The translations under genes and the position numbers were made by a program. Shown piece after piece: positions 45,830 through 58,198 of a stretch of 64,000 nucleotides of DNA (position 1 is the first letter of the stretch; every line of letters starts with the position of its first letter). Source of the DNA: Puccinia triticina. Its lineage: Eukaryota; Basidiomycota; Pucciniomycetes; Pucciniales; Pucciniaceae. The stretch is from contig NC_070560.1 in NCBI RefSeq assembly GCF_026914185.1, forward strand, positions 2,409,501 to 2,473,500, in the 5' to 3' direction. Below the pieces are notes generated by a model. The model did not search any database. It was not told the DNA's origin and saw nothing but the letters and a program-made list of their open reading frames with translations.

Positions 45830-46907
45830 CTAAGGACCAGTGATGTTCTGCTCGTCCAAATCAACGACTTCAGCGACTGCGGATTGGAGGTTATGGATTG
45901 GAAAGGTGAAGTGGAGACAGGGGGGGTTAGTATCTTCGGATATCCTATCTTTACTCTTAATAGACTGGAGTCTTACCCTGCTTGGGCTTATCCGCAGAGC
46001 TGGGTTTCGCGGGGGAATTCGAAGATGAAGACGAGTTTGCGGCATTGGTGGTTGAATTTTGACCTGCGGGCATGTCATCACCGGAAGTGACAGAGTCGTC
46101 CTGCTTCTCTGAGTCTGATTCGGACTTGGAGGCAGAGGCGGCAGTTGAATTAGCAGCTGGGGAAGGTGAGTCTGCACTCATCGGGTCTTTGCTGGGGGCC
46201 GACGAGGCATTGTCTGCCATCGTGGCGTCAGGGCCATCTTCGTCTGGGTCCGAGTCCGATGAGTCGGCTTGGGTGCCGTTCACAACCTTACTAATTGGTG
46301 CAGGGCTGGCCGCAGTGGAGTTACTGGGAGGGGCAGACTTGGGGTCTGATCCGCCGTTTCCTGTGAGACCGCCAGTGGCGCCAGTGTTGCTGATCCGGGA
46401 GGTGGCATCATCTTCGGTGTCTGAAAATGGCAACACGTAAGGTTAATATCAATATGTACGGCAAAGAAGAAACAGAAAAAGCTTACCGCATCCCAAGGTT
46501 GTTCCTTTCTTCAACAGGAGAGCTGTAAGGGGGAGTGGGGTTGATCAGTAAGTGTCCCTGAGCGTTCCGTGAGGTAAAGACAGAGACGCGATGAACTCAC
46601 GCATGGCAAAACATTTCAAACCTCCGGCACAGGGGCCACCCACATACTTTCCGCTGACGCACTGTGAGAAACCGCCGGCGATACAAGCCATGTCGCCAGT
46701 CTTGCAGGGCGAGTTAGGGTTCATACTTGAAAATTGAGCATTCAGCTTTTGGGCTGCTTTGCCGTTTTCGAGTAAGGTGCTTTGGTCGATTGCTCGACGT
46801 TCGTGATGCAAGAGGGTTGTGGGCACCACACTGGGATCAACGGCATGAGAGTGTGCACAGGGGATGAGGACTAGTAGAACTATGGAGGCGAAAAACGATG
46901 AAGGCAT
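45830..46907 (-). CDS. Secreted Cys-motif protein (CBM19-like basidiomycete family)
   Basis: The model is complement(join(45830..45876,45977..46420,46487..46522,46601..46907)), 277 residues. All three joins are in phase 1 with GTGAGT, GTAAGC and GTAAGA donors. A signal peptide is clear (residues 1-22, hydrophobic, ending HSHA). Residues about 57-130 form the conserved module: CKTGDMACIAGGFSQCV, GGPCAGGLKCFA and GTTLGCDTEDDATSRI. It is the pattern of small basidiomycete secreted proteins distantly related to chitin-binding CBM19 modules. A 120-residue tail rich in Ser, Asp, Asn and Ala follows. The protein is probably extracellular or wall-associated; carbohydrate binding is inferred from the module. 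The 36-nt second exon encodes the conserved link and supports the model. Confidence 0.85.
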
Positions 46908-49900
46908 GGTGATTAAAAATAGTTTTTGGTGTTGTTGGCGAAGGAAGAAAAACCGTTTGAAGTTGGGTGAGGGGGATGGGATGTTACGATGGTCTAAAGC
47001 AAGGCTGTCTGGTGCAGAGTCAACCAGCGTCGAGAGCCGCTGTATTTATACGCCAGCCTCAGGTGCAGCAATGCTAGCTGAGAACGAGCAAAGCGCTGCG
47101 CGGCGATGCTTTCGAGGTCTTTTCACAGTGGGAAGCTTTCCGGGATATGTCATTTCAGCATGAGTTCAATAGCAAGCGTCCGTTTTCTAAAATGGAAATG
47201 TACTGAGCATTGTATTCACAAATGCTCACCTGGAGCTCATGGCCGTCCTGGCGTGCAACGACTCCCAGGTTTATGAAACGTCGGGACGACCCTCCCGCCG
47301 GCGCGACGACTATGTCCCGGGACCAAACTCTTGGACCTTGGTCCGTAATTTCTTCGGTGTCGTCCTCCCAAAACCACTGGCGTAGACGGGAGTCGCCACG
47401 TTTTTTTTTTTTTTAAATATTTTGGGAGGCCGTTCTCTCAAATCATCCTCCAGGTTTGGGAACAGGCTGTACCAATCGGACAAGGCAGATTCCCTCTCGC
47501 CGAGTCTTCCCCAAGATGATTACTCCTTGGTGAGTCAGTGAAAGTTGCAGCCTGTACCCACTTGTCCGGCAGGCATCCTTCTCAGCGAGTAGGAACAGCG
47601 CCGGAATAAGACAGCATAGGACATCTTCTTTCCCTCAACGTCTCCCCAATCCAAGTCTACTTGAAGTTGCTACAGCTTCTGACAGCCCGCTGCTGAAATT
47701 ATCTTATTCCTTCCACGGTCGACTGACTTGACGAGGTCCCTATGGCATTGTTCAATCCAAAGGAAGATGCATGCTGCTTCCGTTCGGCAAAATGGACCAG
47801 TGTTTTATCCCGCCGCACTCATCCCTTGTATCTTCATATGATCACACTTGTCTTCTTTCACGCCGAGCCAAAACTACCTTACTCCAGCCAGTTTGTTCTT
47901 CCATTCGACAACCTCGGTGGGAGGCTGGCTGCATGTAGCACTCTGGCAGGCTGCGAACCACGCAGCTCCGCGCTGGGTAGCCCGCCCCCCGGATCCTTCA
48001 TTCGACAACGAGGGGCTTTGGCTAGAAAAGTTTCGCTGTTTTTCCTTTTCCACAAGTTCTCTACCTGAGAGCTTTCTAGTTAGCCACTTCCGTATGCACA
48101 AACGATCATAAACCAAGCGCAGTATGTACCTCAATCAGAGGATTATTGATCTTTCCAGTCCATGATCAACCCAAAAGCACATTTCCACAGACAAGGATTA
48201 GGTAGTCACACTCTCGTTCTTTGCGGGACGAGCTCGATTGAACTTGCATCGGAGCCCACGATTGAAATCAGGTGACAGAAAAGGTAATTATGCCCTTCAA
48301 ATACAATGTAGAACTAATAAGATAAAAATAAAGATGAATAACGTGCGAGAAGTACCAGAAATTAGGAACGTCAGATTGCCTACATAAATGAAACTTTCGA
48401 TCGCCAAAAAGCTGTGGGCCCGCCGCCTGCTGATTCCGAAAGGCAAACCCGCTCACACGAATCCCTGCGGTCCAGGCGAAGTGGATATGTGATGATGGGA
48501 GGCTGGGGGTACAGATACAGCCAATGTCAAATCCATTCGCTCTCCTTGGTGCAAGTTTCGCATCGGGAGTTCGGATCGGAAGCTAACGCTTCCCCCTCAG
48601 GAGAACTCAACAGCATGGTGATGGTACGGTACATACCCCTGAATCGGAAGCACGCTGTGGCCTCCCCCAGGACACAAGTCCGACCCTTGTCAACCCAAAA
48701 AGTTTCACCTCTGAAAACTTAACGCCGGCAATATGTCCATATATATTTGCCAGTATTTGCCATCTGCCCATCCTTGCCCATCCCGAGTGGATCATCAGCG
48801 CTCAGCAGTCAGCACATGAACGCCGTTAGAGTGTCTCCTACTCTGTGCCGCCCTGGCCCACGATGCCGATCACGAGACGCAGCGTCGTAGTCTGTCGGTG
48901 CCCGATCTTGCCCGATCAACTCTTACTCTCAGGTTTTGCTTTAATTTTGTTGCGGATATATAAAAATCTGCAAGAGTATCGCTTAATCAATCCACACGAT
49001 GCGTTGCAGTGGATCGCTGCGTTCCGCGTGGAAAGGCTCCAAGCCCTACCTACCGGAAAAAAAGAATACATATTCTCAATTTGGTGATGCCGCTACCCGT
49101 GGATGCCAAAAGCTTGCATAGCTTTGATGTTGATGATCACATTGTTCACTACCGCGCCGCAAACGCAAAAAAAGATGATAGAAAGTGCCTATCGATGGGA
49201 AAAATGCGACTTGATGTGTGCATATTTATTTACTTAATATTTATGAACAGACAAACCTTTATTTTTGACTTTCTGAAAGCTGTACATGTGTATTGCGCAA
49301 CGAGGGTAAGATACTCGCCTTTCATGCAGACAAAGTAATAGATTGTTCAAGACAAGGTAAACAAGGTGTTTTGATCTTTTGAGTTTTTGCACGTACATCA
49401 ATCATAATCAGCAGTGAACCCCGAGTAGCTGTATGTAACCCTAACACATATTATGTACTTCTATTCCTGAAATGAAGTTTTGAAAATCATTTCGCATCAT
49501 GCTGATCCCCACAAGTGAACGCCGTGAACCAGCGTGAACCTGAGCATCATGCAGATCGCGGATAAATCATAAATCAAGGTTCTAAACCCGATGGCTAGGG
49601 TCGAGTCGTACAAATACAAGTAGAGTTCTCTCGATGGGTGATGGAGGGCAAGTCCTTCAGAAAGATGTTGTGCGATATCCAGCTTCGGTCAACGGTACAC
49701 GCTCGCGCAGACTCCGCTTGTTGAATTGTGTCATAAATATATATGTATCCGTGACTGTCATAACCCTTCAGACAAGCGCACTCTGCTATCCCCTTCTACA
49801 GCGCGGTGTTGCAGCAGTTCATCCGCGGAAGATTTGAAACACAGGTCTCACCGCTTCTCACTGTCACCCTTTTACAAAAGATATATTATGTATATTTAGA

Positions 49901-50080
49901 TGTGCATCGTGGAAGAATACTTAAGTTGTACCAGACAATCACTTCCCGGAGTGATTATGATCTTTTGCCCCCCTTCGCCTGACAACTTGACAATCACTCC
50001 AGCATCTTCCACTTTTCCCCTGAGGAACCCCGCCTTGTGTATCGACATTCTGTAGATCATCCTCTAAATATCCAAATTCG
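46908..50080. other. Long intergenic region
   Basis: Contains the promoter above and a 14-T run near 47,401. No exon-like series, family motif or repeat boundary is visible between 47,100 and 50,080. Confidence 0.4.
47043..47050 (-). promoter_or_regulatory. TATA box of the secreted-protein gene
   Basis: On the minus strand this reads TATAAATA, about 135 bases upstream of the ATG at 46907, within a normal distance for a fungal core promoter. Confidence 0.5.
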
Positions 50081-51668
50081 TCATGTGTGTTGACTACAAT
50101 GTGGACACGGACTCAAAGCGCAGACAGCTGGAGGACAACCATTCTGGCGAGTATTATGTATCTCTACAATTCTTAACCAATAGTGAGAATTGACAAAATA
50201 TTCTTCCAAACGTCTTCCAAAGGTCATTCCGGACGAAACCGAGAAAGCTCCTTTTCTGGTGGGGGAAGGCTGATGCCGAATTTCAACAGAGGTGAGTATC
50301 ATTCTGTTTTCTGATTTCAGTTCCGCTTATTGCATACCGGACGCAAGGGTTTGAATCTAACACCAATGTGACATTCTTTGCCTCCATCTCGAACGTCAAT
50401 TGTTTTCGTTGAACGCGGCCAAATATGTAGATCTGTCTGAATCCACCCAACCATTACGACTTCCATCAATCCAATTACCGCCTCATGTTGATTTTAATAA
50501 CAGGCACAACCAATCACGCTTCAGCACATGTCCTTCTCTTCATCAACACAAATCAGGGAAGGAATCCAGTCCAACCACGGTGCAAATGCTGCGTCAATTT
50601 TTCGCCAGGTCCGACGACTTATCCAATGACTTAGCATACATGGCGCCTTCTCATGCAGCAGGTCCTCTCGGAGGCAGGCTGCCGGATGATGTTCATGCTT
50701 CAAGAAATCAAGGCCAGTCTGACCCGTGTTAAGAAGAAATTATCTGTGATTAGTTTTTGACAATGGCACTGGTCTGTACCATCACGCTAGCCCCCCAAAC
50801 GGGTGGAAGTCATTTTCGCCGTTCCAGTATTTCCCACTCACAGCAGGTTTTACAACCTACTTCAGGTCACTCGGAAGCATATGGACAGTCATTCTTCACG
50901 CCCAACGTAGCTTCAAAGACTTATCCTCCCTATGCAGGCAGTTCCACTAGAATTGAGGAGCCTAGCCATGCGGAGGGAAGATTTTTGCCAAATCCTCCTG
51001 AAACTGGAAGTTGTAAGTCTGCGATCTTGATTTAACATTTATGAGTGCCGAACCGCGGTGATAACGAAAAACGGAAAATTACGACACAACCAGCTAGCGC
51101 TCCCAAACCTAGTCTCACCGGAAGCTCTTCTCATGTCAATTCTTTTGAAGAGGGTGACCCCGAGGAAGGAGAGCTTTACAGGTAAATACGGTCAAACATT
51201 GTTTCCCTGAAGGTTGCTCCTCGCATGAGACCACAAATACTGATTCCTTTTGTAAACCATGTTCCAGGTGTCGTGACTGTAATTCGGTTTAATCATCCCA
51301 GTTGTTGTTTTTAGATCAACTGCTTGTTGATGTATATTTTCTTCTTCTGCAAACTCCGATTTGTGACAGGTAATCGAAAGTGCAAAAGCAAAGCGAGCTA
51401 CTTGAAACATAGGTCGATGATGTGCACACATAGACTTGGTGAGATACTCTGTATGTTCGCAGACCGTAAGGATCCGAATGCTGATAACTCAAGGTTTCCC
51501 TTTTCATCGTTCCAGGGGCTCTCACCCTCGAATGTAGATATTGTAAAAGACATTATACTTACGCAGGTTATCTTCAACGTCACGAACTCGAGTGCGCCAA
51601 AACCAATCTTTCATAAACTCTATCCGAATCAATTGTCGTCAGACTCATACTGGAAAAGCTTTCTATAG
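50081..51668 (+). CDS. Putative multi-exon protein with Cys/His cluster
   Basis: This is a tentative gene. Coding-like blocks with splice sites follow each other: 50081-50149 (ATG, CVDYNVDTDSKRRQLEDN), about 50221-50291, 50388-50730, 50760-51020 and 51095-51181. The last ends SFEEGDPEEGELYR at a GTAAAT donor. It can be linked by a TTCCAG acceptor to RCRDCNS and by a GTGACAG acceptor to NRKCKSKASYLKHRSMMCTH. The joined block has Cys-x2-Cys followed by His-x5-His, with 16 residues between instead of 12, so an atypical C2H2 finger is possible. The Ser/Pro/Gln-rich upstream part would suit a transcription factor. Exon borders are not settled, and one candidate intron is only 29 nt. It may be a pseudogene. 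Confidence 0.35.
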
Positions 51669-53095
51669 AATTTTCAAAGTACATATAACTGGCACATAGC
51701 CCCTTGGAGTTACACCTCCTTTCAGAACACGTATATTTCTTTTCCCGCATAGCACAGCATCATGCAAGCTAACTTCCACTATATCTATTTAGGAAAGTAT
51801 AACATTTCATAACCTTTCTCAATCACATTCCGTCTGTGTAATAGTATTCCAGATACATCAACAAGTAAATAGCTATGTATGTGGTTCCACGTTGTATGCA
51901 TGCAGTCCAGTTTCATATATTCAGATCATACACATTTTCTCCTCAAACAAGCTTAGATCCCAATGCAAATCAACAAAGTTACTTTTATCAATTAGATAAT
52001 AAAAGAAGTTCCAAAGTGTAAAAGATTAGAATCAGTCCAGAAAACATGCAACTCAAAGGGCAAAGTATAAAATTTCCTTTTATTTTCCCCCGTGATTTTC
52101 ATTGATCTGATCCGCACAAATTGCAACAAGCAACCATTTTTCTGCACCTGGAAACTCTGACCACAGCAATTAACTGAGAAATAAACAATAAGGCTATTCA
52201 AAGGCAAGCTGCAGATAATCATGCAAAAATGTTTTTTTGCAATAATCAAGATGATCAAAGAACATGGTGCTGTTTAGTGTTTTGGTTTTTTCCTGGTTTG
52301 TCCTGTTTTTGTGTCTTGGATTTTTCTCAGTTGTATTGTGCACAGGGTATGATGACATGTCCCACAAGATGTCACAACACCAGAGCTGGAAGTTCTGCAC
52401 AAATTTTGAGCTTGCTGGTTTGATCCTGGCTCAGGGGACTAAATATGGGAATCTTCCTGTCCTAGGAAGAGTCAGTTGGGAGAGGGGAATAGGTGCTGTT
52501 TAGGCTGCCCTTGGTGTTGGTCCAGGGAATTGGAGAGTAGCAGATAAAAACGAGCAGAGTCTTGAGGGTTGTAAGCGGTGTTTGGAGGTTTAGTGAAGAA
52601 GATCTGCAAGGTTACAGAATGAGTGGATTTGAGGAATAGATCAATAATTTCAAAAGTGAACAGGAATCAGAATCAATAGGAATCAAATATCAGGATCCCA
52701 GAAATAGAATCAAAACAAGTGATGAAAGTTGGTTTTAAAGACAAGCCTTGAACACCAACTTGCAAAAGTACATGTGAGTTGTGCATGACCAACTTTGAAT
52801 CTCCCTAATAAATATGAGCAAAAGTTAAGAGACAAAAACATAAAAAAAACCAAAACACTACACAACATGCAAAAAAAACAGTCAGACAAAGAAAGGAACC
52901 GGCAGAGCAGACCAACAAACTGAATCTTAATTATCATTTTTCTGCCATTCTTGAGAATTGGCAATATTCAATACTGATATTTTCAGGCAGAGGTGAAGGT
53001 GAACTGCTGTAAACTGAATCCAGACACTGTGCGTGCAAAAAGATGCCTGCCACATGTCAGATTAAATTTAATCAAACAGTATAGAGATGCAAAGA
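51669..53095. other. AT-rich spacer
   Basis: No gene supported. Short open frames only. Confidence 0.4.
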
Positions 53096-54390
53096 GTAAA
53101 CCCAGGTACCTGCAGCAGGTCTGGGTACTGCCTGTTTTTTTCACCCAAAACAGAAACCGGGACCGGGACCGGGACATGCCTAGGTGGCCAGGGGCGGGTA
53201 CCCAGGTACTTGTTGCGGTCAACCTTGGTTTCCTACCACTAAAAAAAAAACTGTTGCTTTCAATTCCTTCCTTGTTGATGGAATCCTGTGGGACTTGAAG
53301 TTGCTCTTGATCATCTGGAGTGGGAGGAGAGGCAGAACTGGATGGGAGAGGGTATGTTGGTGAATCTGGATATTCAGGTCTCAGATTGGAGGATATGTCA
53401 TCCCCAAAAACCTGTAAACCTCCCCCACCAGGGGGGTTGCGGGGTTGTATGGCGGGTACCAGCAGATATGCCTGGGTATTGAAAAAAACACAGGAAAAAA
53501 TGGCACCCAGACCCGTACTTGGAACCCACCACTGGGTTGAGACTGGGTTGGGTTGACACGCCGGGTACCTGACCCTTTTGGGGTCTGGGGCCAGGTTTGG
53601 GTTGGCTTTTGTCTCAAAAACTGGTTTTTGACCCACTAGATTTTTGGGTTAGGTTTGGGCAGCCTATTTTCTAATTGGGTTGGCCTGTGACCCAACTGCA
53701 ACACCCCCAACAGTAAATTTGGTTTTTTTTTGGCGCCTAATAGGTTGGGTCAACCCAAGACCCATTGGGTCATCCCAAGACCCATTGGGTCATCCCAAGA
53801 CCTATTGGGTCATCCCAAGACCCATTAATGGGTCATTCCAAGACACATTAATGGGTCATTCCAAGACACATTAATGGGTCATTCCAAGACCCATTAATGG
53901 GTCATTCCAAGACCCATTAATGGGTCATTCCAAGACCCATTAATGGGTCATCCCAAGACCCATTAATGTGTCATCCCAAGACCCATTAATGGGTCATTCC
54001 AAGACCCATTAATGGGTCATTCCAAGACCCATTAATGGGTCATTCCAAGACCCATTAATGGGTCATTCCAAGACCCATTAATGGGTCATTCCAAGACCCA
54101 TTAATGGGTCATTCCAAGACCCATTAATGGGTCATTCCAAGACCCATTAATGGGTCATTCCAAGACCCATTAATGGGTCATTCCAAGACCCATTAATGGG
54201 TCATCCCAAGACCAATTGGGTCATCCCAAGACCAAAAACCAACCCAACCCAAAACAGTAAGATGCTGGGTTGGGTTTGGGCAGCATATTTTCAAATCTGA
54301 CCCAACCCAACCTGACCCGCACTAAATTCCTGGTTGGGTTTGGGCACTGTTTTCCAACCCAGACCCAACCCAGTTTCATCCCTAGCCTAG
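53096..54390. repeat. Repeat-rich block with hAT-like GGGTTGGG motifs
   Basis: Contains CAGGTACC/GGGTACC repeats (53,100-53,580), GACCGG triplet-like repeats, and CCAACCC/GGGTTGGG motifs in both orientations like those at the ends of the hAT element at 60147-63011. It surrounds the palindrome array and probably derives from nested non-autonomous DNA elements whose ends I cannot fix. Confidence 0.5.
53752..54236. repeat. Tandem array of 16-bp perfect palindromes
   Basis: Three to four 20-bp units (CCCAAGACCCATTGGGTCAT) are followed by about 17 units of 23 bp. Each of the latter holds the perfect palindrome GACCCATTAATGGGTC and a linker ATTCCAA or ATCCCAA. A few units carry GACACATT or TTAATGTGTC changes. 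Confidence 0.95.
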
Positions 54391-54676
54391 ACAATTCCTC
54401 TGTGGCTATCTTGACAATCAAGACACCCCAGCTATCAAGATGGCTGGGAATGATCTGTTTTGGCAATCAAGAATGTACATTCTTGATGGTCAAGTCTATA
54501 GGAGAGGAGGAGAGGATCTGAGGAGCGGAGTCTGGGGTTTCTAGATCCAAGATTGTAGATTGCAGGATGAAGAAGCAGTCTGTGATCTTCAGGCTCTCAA
54601 AAATTGAGAGTGCTGTCTGTGAATTATGTTAGGGACTCCGTTGTGTACACTGCTACAGAGATGTTGCTAGATGATG

Positions 54677-54995
54677 GCAGGGGTGTAAACATGTTGGGTT
54701 GGGGTCAAAAAATGGTGCCCAAACCCAACTCAATGTGAACAGCGGGTTGGGGCAAAAGTGCAACACTGCCCAAACCCAAACCCATTTACAGGTAGTTTGG
54801 TCCAGGTTGGTGGTGGGTGTGGATTTAGGGGCCAATCTGAATGGAGAACCCTGCCCAAACCCAACCTGGCTATCTACTTGGGTATAAACGGGTTGCGTTG
54901 GTTTTTCAAAGGGACACCTGAAGGCTTCCCAAACCTGACCCAGAACACATCAGGTCACCGGTCTTTGCAGGTTGACCCAACCCATTTATACACCT
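54677..54995. mobile_element. 319-bp hAT MITE with 8-bp TSD
   Basis: Ends are GCAGGGGTGTAAACATG and the imperfect complement CATTTATACACCT. Flanked by AGATGATG at 54669-54676 and 54996-55003, a perfect 8-bp target duplication. Subterminal GGGTTGGG/CCCAACCC motifs are shared with the larger hAT element at 60147-63011, which probably mobilised it. Confidence 0.85.
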
Positions 54996-55056
54996 AGATG
55001 ATGCTATATGAGCGCTGGAGGCCTACAAAGTCAGCATAAATAGCACCAAATCAAAA

Positions 55057-55206
55057 GATCTTGCCTCCACATTAGCCAAAAACACCCAAAGGTTTGGCTT
55101 CTCTAAATGCGGAAAGCATGGCCAACAATCTGTTGACTGCCCTAAGCCTAAGATCCACAGAAAAACCAAGGCTGGCAACGCCTCTGTTTTCAAACTTGGC
55201 AGGTAA
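55057..55206 (+). pseudogene. Retrotransposon Gag zinc-knuckle remnant
   Basis: An open frame DLASTLAKNTQRFGFSKCGK followed by HGQQSVDCPK. The Cys-x2-Cys...His-x4-Cys order is close to a Copia-type Gag zinc knuckle, but the first Cys is replaced (FSKC). It ends at TAA 55204-55206. No LTR or pol sequence surrounds it. Confidence 0.45.
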
Positions 55207-56582
55207 AATTCTGGATCCAACAACAAAGAAGACATTGATGTCATTGATGAGTAACTCAACTCATTACACTATTACTTTTTTTCTTTCCTAGTACACAGTT
55301 ACCTAACCTACTGAACATTTATTCCACCTCTACTAGTCTGATATATTTTTAGAGGTACAATTTCCATTTTTTTTATTATTATTCTTGGTATGCCACTGAA
55401 AACATAACTTAGTTGTCAGCAAGAGGGTATTTTAAGATTGATCAGCCCATATGTACTACCTGCATGCTTATACTTTGCTATGCTTCTACTAAGTAGCCCA
55501 GTGATGTGTGAGAGGAGTTGAAACAGAGATGAGTAACTGAATGACAAAAAGAGAAATAGGAAATGGTACACAATTACTATTTAGGCTAACATTTAATTAG
55601 ATTTCATATAGGTTTTTAACTTTGACTATCACTACATAACTGGTTGACAAGTATGCTAATACTGAGAACTCAATAGGATGTATAGTAAAGTGACCTTCAC
55701 AGCAATTTTTCAAGATGTGTGACAGAGTTCAAAACAGCAACAATGGGCCTTTATTATACAGACTAGAGGCCAAGGCGGCTTTGCCACTGCAAGGGTAATT
55801 TGCTGTAATTAACTAGTCCAAGCACATACTTCCAAGAAGTTCAGTGGAAATCTCCTATAGCACCAGATCAGCGCTATGGGGGAGGTCACCAGCACTTCTA
55901 AGACTGCAGGCCTGTACCATAGCACAAAATCTCAATTTCTGAATTCACCATCAATTCCAATTTCTTGCCAAAACACAAGATTACCACACTTGGCTATGTC
56001 AAAATCAGTGGCCAAGAATCATGAAGAAAAACATATGGTACACATTTCACATTTTTGATTGGAAAATTGGATTCACAGCCTGGTAATAGTATTCCTAAAA
56101 AATTGGTGTACAGCTCTGAAATCAACAAACTACCCTTCTGGAAACCCAAAGTGTAGACCAGAATATTTGTGTTGACACTTCTAAATGTGCTATTATGCTG
56201 CATAAATATATTTTCATGGTTTGTGTTGTTGAGGAAAGTAGGACATTTTCACCTGGGTTTTCAATCAAATTAGCAAAAAAAGGTAGGAAATAAAGAATAA
56301 AGGGAAACTCAGGGTGAAGAAGATCATTGCCTGATTAGGTCAATACGACTGTGGACTGTCTTTGAAGGAGATCCAAAGGTTGCCGCATGGAAAAAGGAAA
56401 AAAGACTGCTTACACGGTAAACCCTTATATTAGAAATCAATCATCTGCTTGCAGAATTTCATTGTCCAAATGATTGATCAGTTTGACTTTGATATCTGTT
56501 TTATCTTTGCAAAAAGCACATCTAAGACAAATTTAGCTTCTATGGCCATGCCAACCTGGGAGGAATTGAAGAACAACGGATA

Positions 56583-57011
56583 TCAATTAGCATCACAAGC
56601 AGGATTCAATTGACAAAGGGGATGACCAATGATGACCATTTCTAGTTCTCCTCTGATGAACCCACAGCAAATCTGGCTGTCCCACATGCCGCCAACTGAG
56701 ACCGCGGCAGGTCTGGGGTTGACTTGTGCACCAAGAGTGTCTTCAGGAAATTTGACAAACTCAGCGAGGACGTTCTTTTTGAAGGAGAGGGTAAATCCAA
56801 GCAAGCCGCTTGTCACTTGTGGGTTGCGGCTGGCATGAGGCGAGTAGCCCAGGAACATTTTGAAGGCTACCTTTGACACCACCTCGCCCACCTCGCGAAA
56901 GTTGCTGCATCGCGACAGCAAGGACCGCGCTAGGAGATCTATCCGTCTGGTTGATTTGTTGTATCCCCTGTGTAACGTGCCAATCACATGAAAAGAATGA
57001 ACTTTACACAT
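56583..57011 (-). pseudogene. BET3: BET3 (TRAPP subunit) gene fragment
   Basis: A 142-codon open frame in which RIDLLARSLLSRCSNFREV continues into GEVVSKVAFKMFLGYSP. Later come GFTLSFKKNVLAEFVKFPED and CCGFIRGELEMV. This is the core of Bet3/TRAPPC3, the TRAPP vesicle-tethering subunit, in the right order. The N-terminal strand region and the C-terminal end of the family are missing. An insert (TLGAQVNPRPAAVSVGG) sits where the family has a short loop, and the conserved glycine pair region is altered. It lies wholly within the 55738-59049 element, so it is best read as a captured, partly degraded copy and not as the cellular BET3 gene. Confidence 0.7.
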
Positions 57012-58198
57012 GAAATCTCTCTTATCTCTGCGCGCAAGAACGCTGAGTTTTCCCGATTTCCCGATTGCCCTATCTATTCCAGAGTTCGCTTGGTTGGTTT
57101 CTTAGGGCTCATCACTGCCAGTGGCTCTGCGTTTGTTTCTTTCAGACAATTTGTTTTTGAGTGCTTCTGTCGCCGCTGAGCATCAGGCAGGGCAGGCGCC
57201 AAGGAGAATGTCATTGTGGGTGGAGCAGGCTGGGTCCACCTGTTTGCCTGGCTCAGCTTGGCGAGCAGCGCAGGCAACAACAGCGCCAGCTAGGATTCTA
57301 CACGGCGCATCGCAATGTGAAGCCAATACTTCATCCAAACCCCAATTGGCACGAGTTAGTTGGGGAGAGGATGGTGTGGCGCACGGGTGGGCAGGGGCCT
57401 GGTTGGATGACGCTGTGGCTGACGAGTTTAGAAAATGCTCGGTTCACCCAGCCTGCTCTTTGATGGGATGTACGTGTAGGGGTTAAACTCGGCAATGGCT
57501 ACAGTTGCAGTAGAGGTTGCTTAGGACATGAGGGAGTACGGAAGAATGGCTTGTATGTTGGCAATGGTTGTTAGAAGCCGACGAAGTGATGTTTGGTTTA
57601 GCCACATACTCATGGAGTTTGTGAGACGAGGTGGGGAGTGTGTCATGGCAATAGTTGGGATGCACCAGCACTTGAGGCGATGAAGAGCGCGGGATATAAA
57701 TACGGGGGGTGAGTCAACAGTTTTTGCCTCAGGCAATTCCTCCAGCTGCAATTCCAGTCGCGAGTTGCCTCAACCCCCTCCGCTGTTGCACTTGCGCAGT
57801 CTGAGGGGGCTTCATTCGGTGGCCCCCCTTCTGCATAATGCCTTTGCGGCGCGCTGGGGGTCATCCTCCCACTGTTTTTTAACCCTGCTAGACAGGGATG
57901 GGCAGTGGGCCACGGTGCATCAGCTTGCTGATGTTGGGTGGCTTGGTGGGGGTTACTTTTTGGCAATTTTATCTTTTTTTTGTAGGTATTAGATCTTGTA
58001 TCATTTGTTTTGTAAAGGGGAAACCCTTGACTTTTTTTTGTGATTTTTGTCAATTTGTAGGGGAAACCCTTGAAGTTTTGGTTTCATGATTCACAGGCTT
58101 TAATATACTTGGATATTGGTATAGTATAGTTATCATAATTTTTCTGGTCCAATAACAGTACTGTTATTTCCATTTTCCGTAATGAATTTTCAATACTA

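Noticed and set aside
53752..54236. Regular repeats suggesting a CRISPR array
   Set aside because: The spacers are 7 bp and nearly identical, there are no cas genes and the genome is eukaryotic. It is a palindromic tandem repeat.
57643..58053. 136-codon minus-strand frame
   Set aside because: Low-complexity, no domain, and located inside the 55738-59049 element without a supporting partner exon.
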